DNA of 64,000 bases from CAZUMJ01 sp964621605 (GTDB taxonomy: Bacteria; Actinomycetota; Acidimicrobiia; Acidimicrobiales; Iamiaceae). A program made the position numbers and the translations under genes. How positions within the stretch are numbered: the stretch's first letter is position 1; every line of letters begins with the position of its first letter. The stretch spans positions 1-64,000 of the forward strand of contig CAZUMJ010000008.1 in assembly GCA_964621605.1 (NCBI GenBank), in the 5' to 3' direction. The notes under the pieces were generated by a model. That model did not search any database. It saw nothing but the letters and a program-made list of their open reading frames with translations, and was not told the DNA's origin. Shown one piece after another: positions 26,112 through 34,238 of this stretch.

Positions 26112-27695
26112 TCAGCCGCAGGACTTGCCCTCCGGCGGCGGCCCGGGGATCCACACCGGCAGCGTGGTGGTGGTCGTCGTCGTGCTCGCCGGCTCCGTCG
26201 TGGAGGTGGTGGACGGGGCGGGCTTCGGCTCGGTGCGCACCGTGGTGAAGTCGTCGCCGGTGACCAGCTCCATCATCCCGGTGTCGCTGCCGTCGACGGG
26301 CACGAGCTCGGGCTCGACGCTCAGAAAGCGGGCCAGGTCCTGCGCCGCGGGAAGGTCGGTCGGGCTGTAGCGGATCTGGGTGTGGGCGGCGTGGTCGATG
26401 CCCACCGCGGACGAGTTGCCGGTGCCGTCGATGCGGAACCCGACCCGCTCCAGCGCACCCGCCACGTTCGCCGCCTGCTCGGCCGCGCCGGAACCGTTCA
26501 GCACCTTCACGCTCACCAGCTTGCGAGCCGACGCGGTCGGGTCGACCCCACGGAAGATGTCGAGCGTCGGCTGCGCCTGCTGCTCGTCGAGCTTCAGCAC
26601 GTCCTCGCCGTTCGGGGTGAAGAACCGTTCCACCGGAAGGCTGTAGGTGGTCAGGTGCTCGTCGTCGAAGTGACGGAACCGGTTGGCCAGACGCACCAGG
26701 TCGCGCACACCCAGGTTCTTGTCGACCGTGACGTTGTGCACGACGGTGTCGACGAGCTCGTTGAGCGTGACCGGGTTGCGGAACCCCTTCGACATGGCCT
26801 TCGGGATGGCCCGGCGGATCACCACCTGCTGGCGCGAGATGCGGCTCAGGTCGGATGCACCGTCGTAGTGCCACGACCCGTCCTCGAAGTAGTAGAGGTG
26901 CCGTGAACGGGCGAGGTTGAGCGCCGTGGGCCCGTCGAGGGTGCGACAGCCCGCCGCGTCGACGTCGAGCCCGGTGAAGGAGTCCTTCACGGGGACCTGG
27001 AAGTAGATCGGTACCCCACCGATGGCGTCGATGATCTTCTGGAACCCGACGAAGTCGACCTCGACGTAGTGGTTGATCGTGATGCCGAAGTTCTGCTGGA
27101 TCGTCGCGGTGAGGACCGCCCGCCCCTGGCCGAACGCGGCGTTGATGCGATCGGAGTGGTCGGTGCCTGCGATCGGGACGTACAGGTCTCGCGGCAACGA
27201 CAGCAACTGTGCCTTGGCCTGCTTCGGGTCGATCCGCAGGATCATCATCGTGTCGGAGCGGGCGCTGCCGGGGTCGGGGGCGCCCGGGCCCAGAAACGCT
27301 CCCGCGTTCGGGTCGCTGCTCGAGATGCCGGCACGGGTGTCGGACCCGACGAGCAGATAGTTCTGCGGGGCACCCGCCGCCGCGCCCTGCAGGTCGAGGT
27401 CGACGCGGTCGATCTGGTTGTAACGCCAGTAGGCGTATCCGACGCCCATCGCCACCAACAGGCACCCGACGGCGGCGATCGAGCCGAGGATCAGGAACAG
27501 GCGGCGGCTGCGCGGCGCGGCGCCCCGCGACCCGGAGCCCCGGGCGGCCCGTGCAGCCGCACGCTGCCCGCGAGGGCTGCGGTCGAGCGCGAGGAGGCGG
27601 TCAGCACCGCGAGGCCCGGCCTGGGGAGAGGTCTCAGCGGACGGCTTGCCCGCAGCAGGACGCCGTGTCGGCGTCCGTCGCTGGTCCGAAGTCAT
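26112..27695 (-). CDS. LytR-CpsA-Psr (LCP) family protein with LytR C-terminal domain
   Basis: A 527-residue cell-wall ligase candidate that transfers lipid-linked glycopolymers to peptidoglycan outside the membrane. A basic cytoplasmic tail (1-65) is followed by one transmembrane helix (RLFLILGSIAAVGCLLVAMG). The LCP domain (about 110-290) has SDTMMILRIDPKQAKAQLLS, LPRDLYVPI, DRINAAF and GPTALNLARSRH. The LytR_C domain (about 365-460) has VSVKVLNGSGAAEQAANVAG. The C-terminus is threonine-rich. TAGTGT lies 9 bases before the ATG, slightly farther than at the leaderless genes. Confidence 0.94.
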   Translation of the reverse strand: MTSDQRRTPTRRPAAGKPSAETSPQAGPRGADRLLALDRSPRGQRAAARAARGSGSRGAAPRSRRLFLILGSIAAVGCLLVAMGVGYAYWRYNQIDRVDLDLQGAAAGAPQNYLLVGSDTRAGISSSDPNAGAFLGPGAPDPGSARSDTMMILRIDPKQAKAQLLSLPRDLYVPIAGTDHSDRINAAFGQGRAVLTATIQQNFGITINHYVEVDFVGFQKIIDAIGGVPIYFQVPVKDSFTGLDVDAAGCRTLDGPTALNLARSRHLYYFEDGSWHYDGASDLSRISRQQVVIRRAIPKAMSKGFRNPVTLNELVDTVVHNVTVDKNLGVRDLVRLANRFRHFDDEHLTTYSLPVERFFTPNGEDVLKLDEQQAQPTLDIFRGVDPTASARKLVSVKVLNGSGAAEQAANVAGALERVGFRIDGTGNSSAVGIDHAAHTQIRYSPTDLPAAQDLARFLSVEPELVPVDGSDTGMMELVTGDDFTTVRTEPKPAPSTTSTTEPASTTTTTTTLPVWIPGPPPEGKSCG

Positions 27696-27817
27696 GAGTG
27701 CCCAACACTACCGACCCGGCGCGCGGGGCCTGAAGCTCTGCCCGTTCAGCGACGCACCCGGCGGGCCGCCACCGTGTGCGGTGCGCAGCGAAGCGGCAGG
27801 ACGTCCGCCGAAGCCGC

Positions 27818-29056
27818 TCAGGCAGGTTCCTTCGGAAGCCCGAGCACGCGCTCACCGACGATGTTGCGCTGGATCTGCGCGGTGCCGCCCCAGATCGTCT
27901 CCGAACGCGAGAAGAAGAACGACGCCTGCATCGGCGACACCGGGTAGTCGCGGGCCGCGCTGCGCTGGCCGACGCCGGCAACGAACTCGTCGTCGGCCGT
28001 CCCCGTCAGGATCTGCCCGTCCATGCCCAGCACGTCGAGGGCGAGCTCCATCGTGTCGCGGTGCGTCTCGGACCAGAACATCTTGTTCATGGCACCCAAG
28101 GCCGCGACCCCGGCGTCCTTGCGGCCCGACAGGGTCGCGGTGAGCGTGCGCAGCCCGTTGATGCGCATGATCTGGATCTTCGTGTACTGCGCGGCGAGCC
28201 GCTGACGCACGACCGCGTCGTCGATGCGCCCGTTGGCACGCGCCGCCTCGACGATCTGGTTCCACTCCTTCTCGAAGCGGCGGTAGCTGGTGGTCGCCGA
28301 TGATCCACGCTCGAACCCGAGCGTGGTCATCGCCACCTTCCACCCGTTGTTGACCCCACCCACGACGTTCTCGCGCGGGCAGCGAGCCTCACTGAAGAAC
28401 ACCTCGTTGAACTCGGCCGACCCGTCCGGCTGCACGATCGGGCGCACCTCGATGCCGTCCTGGCGCATCGGCACCAGCAGGTACGAGATGCCCTTGTGCT
28501 TCGAGACGTCCGGGTCGGTGCGTGCCAGCACGAAGCAGTAGTCGGCGTACTGCGCCTGCGTGGTCCAGACCTTCTGCCCGGTGATCACCCACTCGTCGCC
28601 GTCGAGCTCCGCACGGGTCTTCAACCCCGCCAGGTCAGAGCCCGCCTCCGGCTCGGAGAAGCCCTGGCACCAGGCGATCTGGCCTTTGAGGATCTGCGGC
28701 AGGAAGTGCTTCTTCTGCTCCTCGGTGCCCCACTGCAAGATGGTGGGGCCGACCAGCGTGTCGCCGAAGAAGTCGGCCCGCATAGGGGCCCGAGCCCGGG
28801 CGAACTCCTCGTTCAGCACCACGTTCTGGAGGATCGACAGCCCCTTGCCGCCGTACTCCTGCGGCCACGACGCGCAGATCCACCCGCCGTCGAAGAGCTG
28901 CTGCGGCCAGGTCTTGTTGAACTCCTTGCGCTCTTCGGGCGTCATCTCGAAGCCCTCGTCGAACCAGCCGGCGGGCAGGTGCTCCTCCAGCCAGGTCCTG
29001 ATGACCACACGGAACTCTTCGGCGTCGGCGGGGTAGCTGAGATCCATGCCGTCCAT
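27818..29056 (-). CDS. Acyl-CoA dehydrogenase
   Basis: FAD enzyme for the alpha-beta oxidation of an acyl-CoA, passing electrons to ETF (etfBA lies at 40.9-42.6 kb). It has 412 residues from the ATG at 29056; ATG at 29047 is an alternative. Family segments are WPQEYGGKGLSILQNVVLNE, FSEPEAGSDLAGLKTRAELD, GQKVWTTQAQYADYCFVLAR and the C-terminal ETIWGGTAQIQRNIVGERVL. This type resembles the FadE proteins of sterol or branched substrate pathways, but the substrate cannot be read from sequence. The palindrome at 29057-29074 directly precedes the start. Confidence 0.93.
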   Translation of the reverse strand: MDGMDLSYPADAEEFRVVIRTWLEEHLPAGWFDEGFEMTPEERKEFNKTWPQQLFDGGWICASWPQEYGGKGLSILQNVVLNEEFARARAPMRADFFGDTLVGPTILQWGTEEQKKHFLPQILKGQIAWCQGFSEPEAGSDLAGLKTRAELDGDEWVITGQKVWTTQAQYADYCFVLARTDPDVSKHKGISYLLVPMRQDGIEVRPIVQPDGSAEFNEVFFSEARCPRENVVGGVNNGWKVAMTTLGFERGSSATTSYRRFEKEWNQIVEAARANGRIDDAVVRQRLAAQYTKIQIMRINGLRTLTATLSGRKDAGVAALGAMNKMFWSETHRDTMELALDVLGMDGQILTGTADDEFVAGVGQRSAARDYPVSPMQASFFFSRSETIWGGTAQIQRNIVGERVLGLPKEPA

Positions 29057-29074
29057 CTTGACCCACGGGTCAAG
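29057..29074. promoter_or_regulatory. Palindromic operator CTTGAC-N6-GTCAAG, copy 2
   Basis: CTTGACCCACGGGTCAAG has 8-bp perfect arms and the same outer arms and spacing as 7635-7652. It lies between the acyl-CoA dehydrogenase and the divergent FrhB-type gene, 109 bases from the latter. Confidence 0.65.
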
Positions 29075-29171
29075 ATTCGGCCACTCGCGCCGGCCACAAC
29101 TGCTCCGACCAGCCATGACGCGCCCTGGCACAGGGACGCGACCCTGCCCGCCCCCGCCCCCCGTCGCGCCC

Positions 29172-29177
29172 TAAGGT
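29172..29177 (+). promoter_or_regulatory. Leaderless -10 box of the FrhB-type gene
   Basis: TAAGGT, 6 bases before the ATG at 29184. Confidence 0.5.
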
Positions 29178-29183
29178 GCCCCC

Positions 29184-30344
29184 ATGGGGGACACCACAAC
29201 CGCAGCTGCACCCGTCCGCGAGCGCTGGACCGCCCAATGGGCCGAGCTCTTCGACGAGGTCGTCACGAGCGGCCTCTGCACGGGCTGCGCGGCATGCGTG
29301 ATCTCGTGCCCGCACGACGTCCTCGGGTACGACCATCACAGCGGCGGCTACCGCCCGTTCCACCTCGAAGACGAGCTCGGCGACGCCGACTGCGTCCACG
29401 GCCAGAAGGGGTGCACGTCCTGCACCCGGGCGTGCCCACGCTTCCGCCTCTGGGAGACGCAGGCCGACGAGCTCATCCACGGCCGGGTCCGTGATGCCGA
29501 CGAGGTCGCCGGCATCACCGGCGACGTGCTCCTCGCACGCGCCACCGACCCCGCGGTGAGCGAGCGTGGGCAAGACGGCGGCCTGGTGAGCGCCATCTTG
29601 ATCTGGGCCCTCGAACACGACCTGATCGACGCTGCGCTCGTGTCGACGCTCACCGGCGACGGCTCGACATGGGAAGCCCAACCGAGCCTGGCACTCACCC
29701 GCGACGAGGTACTCGCCGCGGGCGGCAGCCGCTACACCTACTCGGCCAACACCCTCGCCTACGACGCCGCCATCGAGTCCGGCGCCGAACGCATCGCGCT
29801 CGTCGGGATGGGATGCCAGACCTCGGCCCCCGCAGTCATGAAGGCGCGCAAGATCGGCAAGGTCGGTCGCCGGTTCAGCCTCAGCATCGGGCTGCTGTGC
29901 TCGAAGACGTTCGACGACGCGATCTTCCCCGAGCTCTTCGAGGCCCGTTACGGCCTGGCGCGCGCCGACATGGTCAAGATGAACATCAAGGGCGTCTTCC
30001 AGATCTGGATGCGCGACGGCAGCTACCACGAGATCCCGCTCAAGGAGTGCCACGCGTGGACCCGGGAGGGGTGCCAGCACTGCCCCGACTTCGCCGCCGA
30101 GCACGCCGACATCTCCACCGGCGGCATCGGGGCCTTCAACGACTGGACGCTCACCATCGTGCGCACCGACCTCGGCCGTCAGATCATCGACGGCCTCCTG
30201 GCCGATGGCCTCATCGAGACCCGACCGGGCGACGACGACCCGGGTGCCATCGCGCTCATGCGCAAGCTGGCCACCCGCAGCCGCAAGCGGTGGCCCGAAG
30301 TCGCCGTGGCGGCACCTCGGTTGCTGCCGCAGCCCGCTGGCTGA
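29184..30344 (+). CDS. Coenzyme F420 hydrogenase/dehydrogenase beta-subunit (FrhB) family iron-sulfur protein
   Basis: A 386-residue cytosolic redox protein. Two ferredoxin-like [4Fe-4S] motifs occur near residues 32-45 (CTGCAACVISCP) and 73-88 (CTSCTRACP with an upstream cysteine). The N- and C-terminal FrhB domains follow, with GQDGGLVSAILIWALEHDLI, GGSRYTYSANTLAYDAAIES and ALVGMGCQTSAPAVMKAR. A further cysteine group (EGCQHCPDFAAEHADIS) is typical of the family. Members bind FAD and exchange electrons between Fe-S partners and F420, though not all use F420. It is divergent from the acyl-CoA dehydrogenase and may share its operator. Confidence 0.88.
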   Translation: MGDTTTAAAPVRERWTAQWAELFDEVVTSGLCTGCAACVISCPHDVLGYDHHSGGYRPFHLEDELGDADCVHGQKGCTSCTRACPRFRLWETQADELIHGRVRDADEVAGITGDVLLARATDPAVSERGQDGGLVSAILIWALEHDLIDAALVSTLTGDGSTWEAQPSLALTRDEVLAAGGSRYTYSANTLAYDAAIESGAERIALVGMGCQTSAPAVMKARKIGKVGRRFSLSIGLLCSKTFDDAIFPELFEARYGLARADMVKMNIKGVFQIWMRDGSYHEIPLKECHAWTREGCQHCPDFAAEHADISTGGIGAFNDWTLTIVRTDLGRQIIDGLLADGLIETRPGDDDPGAIALMRKLATRSRKRWPEVAVAAPRLLPQPAG

Positions 30345-30402
30345 GCACCCCGGTCAGCTGGGCTCTTCCGCAGCCCGCTGGCTGAGCACCCCGGTCAGCT
30401 GG
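30327..30402. repeat. Duplicated 35-base segment carrying the stop codons of two convergent genes
   Basis: Identical copies at 30327-30361 and 30368-30402 (41-base period). Each contains GCTGA-N9-TCAGC, a small hairpin. The TGA of the plus-strand gene lies in the first copy (30342-30344) and that of the minus-strand gene in the second (30397-30395). Confidence 0.9.
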
Positions 30403-30961
30403 ACGCAGTGGCGGGAACGACCGACGTGCTCCCGGGCGGCAGGCTGCCCGTCGGGGCGGAGTCGGTCGAGATCTTGCCCGAGCCGGTGGAATCGGCGGGT
30501 GCACTGTCGGTCGAGGTCTTGCCCGCGGGAACGACCGGGCCGGACGCGCCGGGCGCGCACACCTTGACGAACTCGGCGTACTTCGGCAGCACCTTCTCGA
30601 TCGGGTTGGCGGCCGGGTCGTCACGGATCTTCGACTGGGCCGCTGCGAACTGCTTGAACGGCACGCCGCCCTTGTCGGCATCGGCGCTCAGCTTGCCGAT
30701 GAGGCACTCACACGAGCGCTTGCTGGCCGCTGCCTCCGGGTCGGTGGCGGCGACGCCGGTGGGCGACAGCCCTCGCCTGCAACCCTCGACGAAGTTCTCC
30801 TTCACCGAGTCGCTGTAGGACGTCGGGTCACGTTGCCCGGTGCAGGCACTCAACGCCACCAGGGCAAACAACGCCAGAACCAGGGCGGCTAGCCCACGTG
30901 CACCGGTGCGGCCACGAGGAGCGGCAGGGGGTCGCGTCGAGGGCAGGGCAACAGCGGACAT
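30395..30961 (-). CDS. Secreted lipoprotein of unknown function
   Basis: A 188-residue protein from the ATG at 30961. A basic start is followed by a hydrophobic stretch and lipobox LVALSAC, so the mature protein begins CTGQRD. The mature part has NFVEGCRRGLSPTGV and SKRSCECLIGKLSADAD, with three cysteines, and ends in a Ser/Thr/Pro-rich tail with duplicated TSTDSAP. TAGCGT 7 bases upstream indicates a leaderless transcript and decides this start over a longer frame from 31153. The pattern of short helices and a conserved C-x-C recalls the tandem lipoproteins at 52-54 kb, but similarity is too weak to call them one family. Confidence 0.85.
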   Translation of the reverse strand: MSAVALPSTRPPAAPRGRTGARGLAALVLALFALVALSACTGQRDPTSYSDSVKENFVEGCRRGLSPTGVAATDPEAAASKRSCECLIGKLSADADKGGVPFKQFAAAQSKIRDDPAANPIEKVLPKYAEFVKVCAPGASGPVVPAGKTSTDSAPADSTGSGKISTDSAPTGSLPPGSTSVVPATASS

Positions 30962-30968
30962 CTGCGCA

Positions 30969-30974
30969 ACGCTA
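30969..30974 (-). promoter_or_regulatory. Leaderless -10 box of the lipoprotein gene
   Basis: TAGCGT on the minus strand, 7 bases before the ATG at 30961. Confidence 0.5.
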
Positions 30975-31019
30975 CCGGGCAGCGCTCCACCGCTTCGAAC
31001 CCGCACGAGCCCGGACGCG

Positions 31020-31050
31020 CCGGAGGCGCCGCCCGTAGCGGCGCCTCCGG
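31020..31050. terminator. Strong 13-bp hairpin downstream of the glycosylase gene
   Basis: CCGGAGGCGCCGC and GCGGCGCCTCCGG pair perfectly around loop CCGTA. No T run on either side. It probably ends the minus-strand GT39/udgB transcript before the lipoprotein promoter. Confidence 0.6.
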
Positions 31051-31135
31051 ACTCGCCCGATGGAGGCTCCCCTCCTCCACCGACTTCCCTCCACGGGAGT
31101 ACACATAAAGCATCGGCGGAACCGCCGCATCCCCC

Positions 31136-31153
31136 ATGAGCCGATCGGCTCAT
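31136..31153. promoter_or_regulatory. Perfect 18-base palindrome in a spacer
   Basis: ATGAGCCGATCGGCTCAT is its own reverse complement. It lies in the 258-base spacer between the glycosylase stop and the lipoprotein start; a smaller palindrome CGGCGGAACCGCCG is nearby at about 31115-31128. Could be an operator or part of a terminator. Confidence 0.45.
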
Positions 31154-31219
31154 TCCACATCGAAAGGGCCGAACGACCCAGAAAGAGCACGCGGTGACGT
31201 CGGACCGGGGCGACGGCGC

Positions 31220-31882
31220 TCAGCCCGCGAGCACACGGGCGTGCTCGAAGACCTCGTCGAGCATGGCGGGCGTGAGCCGCCCCGTGAAGGTGTTCTGCTG
31301 GCTCACGTGGTACGAGGCAAGCAGGTGACGCCCATCGGGCAGCTCGGTGTGCGCGCCGTGACCGAAGCAAGGTCGCGGTCGCAGGCCGAGGTGCTCGGCC
31401 ACCACCTGGTGCCCGAAGCCACCCAACACGACGACCACCTTCCAGGGGAGCAGTGCCAACTCTCGCTCGAGGAAGGGGCGGCACGTGTCGCGTTCCTGCA
31501 CCGTCGGCTTGTTGGCAGGCGGCGCGCAACGCACCGGAGCCGTCACCCACAGGTCGCGCAGCGTCAGTCCATCGTCACGCGAGTGACTCGTGGGCTGCGA
31601 CGCGAAGCCCGTGCGGTGAAGCGAGGCGAACAAGACGTCTCCCGAGCGGTCGCCGGTGAACATCCGCCCGGTACGGTTCGCGCCGTGCGCGGCGGGGGCG
31701 AGGCCCACCACCACCACGTGAGCCGCTGGGTCGCCGAAGCCGGGAACGGGTCGCCCCCAGTACTCCTCGTCGCGAAACGCCGCCCGCTTCTCGCGCGCGA
31801 CCTGCTCACGCCACGCCACGAGGCGCGGACAAGCACGACACTCGACCACCTCGGCGGTCACCTGCTCGAGCGAGTCAGTCAC
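31220..31882 (-). CDS. Uracil-DNA glycosylase, family 5 (UdgB type)
   Basis: Base-excision repair enzyme removing uracil and some deaminated purines from DNA. It has 220 residues from the GTG at 31882, which overlaps the upstream stop by 8 bases. An N-terminal CRACPRL and later RCAPPANKPT and RDTC supply four Fe-S-cluster cysteines. The active-site motif is GLAPAAHGANRTGRMFTGD, with alanine instead of the polar catalytic residue, as in family 5. The late motif is SYHVSQQNTFTGRLTP. Confidence 0.93.
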   Translation of the reverse strand: MTDSLEQVTAEVVECRACPRLVAWREQVAREKRAAFRDEEYWGRPVPGFGDPAAHVVVVGLAPAAHGANRTGRMFTGDRSGDVLFASLHRTGFASQPTSHSRDDGLTLRDLWVTAPVRCAPPANKPTVQERDTCRPFLERELALLPWKVVVVLGGFGHQVVAEHLGLRPRPCFGHGAHTELPDGRHLLASYHVSQQNTFTGRLTPAMLDEVFEHARVLAG

Positions 31883-33497
31883 GAAGCCATTCCGGAGGTG
31901 GCGCCGCAGGACCGACGCGCTCGTACACGGTGACACCGTCGACCACGCCGAGCACCCGGTAGCGGGTGCGCAACAGGCGCTCGAGGTCTGGCAACACCGT
32001 CACCGGGTACGCCCCATACCCCCGCAACCCTGCGGTGGACGTGTCGATGAACAGGCGTGGCAGCGAGATCCACAGCGCACCCACGTAATCGTGCACCACA
32101 TCAGGGTCGGCATCCCGCACCGTGGCCGCGCTCTCGATCCGCCCAGCGGACTTCCCCACCACGAAATCGGTGTGCACGAGCCCACCGGCCGGCATGCGGT
32201 CGGCCGTCCAGTACAGCTCCGGGTACGAACCCCAGATCGCGATGCGATCCGACGAGGTGGAATGTGCGTCGACGAAGCGCGCGAGCGGCTGCGGGTTCGG
32301 CAACGGGTGCAGGCGGCCTGGCACAAGCGCAAGCCCCGCGAACACCGCCGTCGTACAGGCGAGCACCGCACCGAGCAGCCGCCGAACCGACGGAGCGCAG
32401 CGCGCCACGACCGGTGCGGCGAGCAGGCAGAGGGGCGGAAGGACCTGCAGCCAGTAGTGCCCGAAGAACCGCAACCCCGCCACCACCGACACCAGGCCCA
32501 CGACAAGCCACAGCCACAGGTCCGCATCCTCCCAGCGGCCCCGCACCTCGGGCCGCCAGCCGCGTACTGCCAACAGCCCGACGAGGATCAGATGCCCCAC
32601 CGCGAAGAGCGCCAAGCTCCCGAGGGCGCGCACGACCACCCCGCGCGACTCCGAGAGGCCGAACAGCAACGAACCGTTCCCTGTGAACACCCAGATCGCG
32701 AACAAGCGGAGCGGCACCGTCAGGCCAACTGCTGCGACGGTCACCAAGGCACCGAACGCGACAGACGCCGCGTGTCCGGCGGGGCTCCAGCCGCGCGTCC
32801 GCACCGCGGTGCCCAGCTCGGCGGGCGCGGCGCAAAGAGCCGCCCGACGAGTCCGTGAGATCGCTCCAGGCTCGAACCCCTCCGAACCCGCAGCCGCATA
32901 CCAGGCCGCGAACATTGCAGGGAACACGCCGATCGCCCAGCTCTGCCGCGTCAGCGTGGCCAACCCGACGCACACACCGGCGCCGAGGGCGCTCCGCACG
33001 GAGCCACGACGCGCCACGACGATCGCTGCCACCCCGGGCAGCAGCGCGAGCGGCGAGAAGTTCGCAGCCTGCGCATCTTGCGGAGCGAACGCCACCGACC
33101 CTGCGACGAACAGCGCCGTCCCCCATGCCGCGACGACCCGATCGTGCCGCCGCAGCAACTCGGACGCGAGCAGCAGCGCGGCGCCCACGACGAGCATCGC
33201 TGCGACGACCCGCACAGGGCGCAGGTCGTGGGTTCCCGTCACACGAAACACCCCGGCGTACAGCCAGGCCGCAAGCGGCGGCTTCCTGTCAATGACGTCG
33301 GTGTAGAGGTGGCCGCCGCGGATGAGCGCCATGCCCTGCACGGCGATCGCCGCCTCGTCGGGGTCGAACAAGCGATGCACGAACCCAGGGATCCGCAAGG
33401 CGAACGTCGCCCCGACGGTGAGTGCCACGAAACGACGGCCAAGGCGGGGGCGTGCACGTGGGACCGGCCGATCCGGCTCGGTCACGACGTCGGACAC
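31875..33497 (-). CDS. Membrane glycosyltransferase of the GT39/ArnT (PMT_2) type
   Basis: A 540-residue protein with 10 or more transmembrane helices. The first outer loop carries the acidic motif FDPDEAAIAVQGMALIRGG, and IDRKPPLAAWLYAGVF follows, both characteristic of GT-C enzymes that use polyprenyl-phosphate sugars. The C-terminal outer domain contains IAIWGSYPELYWTADRMPAG. It probably modifies a cell-envelope glycan, lipid or protein; donor and acceptor are unknown. GTG start, with TATCAT 8 bases upstream. Divergent from the EEP gene with 23 bases between the starts. Confidence 0.85.
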   Translation of the reverse strand: MSDVVTEPDRPVPRARPRLGRRFVALTVGATFALRIPGFVHRLFDPDEAAIAVQGMALIRGGHLYTDVIDRKPPLAAWLYAGVFRVTGTHDLRPVRVVAAMLVVGAALLLASELLRRHDRVVAAWGTALFVAGSVAFAPQDAQAANFSPLALLPGVAAIVVARRGSVRSALGAGVCVGLATLTRQSWAIGVFPAMFAAWYAAAGSEGFEPGAISRTRRAALCAAPAELGTAVRTRGWSPAGHAASVAFGALVTVAAVGLTVPLRLFAIWVFTGNGSLLFGLSESRGVVVRALGSLALFAVGHLILVGLLAVRGWRPEVRGRWEDADLWLWLVVGLVSVVAGLRFFGHYWLQVLPPLCLLAAPVVARCAPSVRRLLGAVLACTTAVFAGLALVPGRLHPLPNPQPLARFVDAHSTSSDRIAIWGSYPELYWTADRMPAGGLVHTDFVVGKSAGRIESAATVRDADPDVVHDYVGALWISLPRLFIDTSTAGLRGYGAYPVTVLPDLERLLRTRYRVLGVVDGVTVYERVGPAAPPPEWLRD

Positions 33498-33520
33498 TCG
33501 GCGATGATAGGACCACCCCC

Positions 33521-34228
33521 ATGGAGCGAGACGAGTCCGTCCGGGTCGCGACCTTCAACATCCGCCACGGCCGCGTCGGCCACCACTGGCCCAGCCTCCC
33601 GTGGCGCCTGCGCGACGGCGTGCGGCTCCTCGACGCAGACATCTGCGGCCTCCAGGAGGTCGACCGTCGAGTGGTGCGGTCGTGGTTCGTCGACCAGCCG
33701 GCGTTGACCGCAAAGGCCCTCCGCGCGGGCACCCCCGCGTTCGCCCTCGCGCGACGCTTCCTTGGTGGCGACTACGGCAACGCACTGCTGGCGCGTGGCG
33801 CCGTGTCGGACGTCCAGGTCATCTCGTTGCCGCTCGGGGTGAAGCCAGAACCCCGCGTCGTCCTCGTCGCGACGGTGCATCACTCGTGGCTGCACGCCCG
33901 CGTTGCCGTCACCCATCTGCAGAACCACACCGACGACGCACGACTGCAGTTGCAGACGCTGGCAGGCCTGCTCGGGGACGATCTCCCCGCGATCGTCATG
34001 GGCGACCTGAACCTCCATCCCGACGACGTCGCGCCCGCGCTGGAGGCCGCCGGCTACACCGTCGCCGGCGGTGCGAACTCGTCCCCCGTCGACGACCCGT
34101 ATCAGCGGATCGACCACGTCGCGGTGCGCGGGCTGCGCATCGAGCAGGTCGACGTGCCCCGTCCACCGGTGAGCGACCATCGCCCGGTCATCGTCACGCT
34201 GGTACCGGGCGACAGCCAGGCCCGATAG
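33521..34228 (+). CDS. Endonuclease/exonuclease/phosphatase (EEP) family hydrolase
   Basis: A 235-residue metal-dependent phosphodiesterase of the DNase I-like fold. Motifs in order: VRVATFNIRHGRVG, DICGLQEVDRR (metal glutamate), YGNALLARG, TVHHSWLHARVAVTHLQNHT, VMGDLNLHPDDV (catalytic DxN), RIDHVAVRG and SDHRPVIVTL. No signal peptide, so it is probably cytosolic. The substrate could be DNA, a nucleotide derivative or a phospholipid. The ATG at 33521 matches the family start. Confidence 0.9.
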   Translation: MERDESVRVATFNIRHGRVGHHWPSLPWRLRDGVRLLDADICGLQEVDRRVVRSWFVDQPALTAKALRAGTPAFALARRFLGGDYGNALLARGAVSDVQVISLPLGVKPEPRVVLVATVHHSWLHARVAVTHLQNHTDDARLQLQTLAGLLGDDLPAIVMGDLNLHPDDVAPALEAAGYTVAGGANSSPVDDPYQRIDHVAVRGLRIEQVDVPRPPVSDHRPVIVTLVPGDSQAR

Positions 34229-34231
34229 CTT
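34226..34231 (+). promoter_or_regulatory. Leaderless -10 box of the histidine phosphatase gene
   Basis: TAGCTT, 7 bases before the ATG at 34239; it overlaps the stop codon of the upstream gene. Confidence 0.45.
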
Positions 34232-34238
34232 CCCGACC

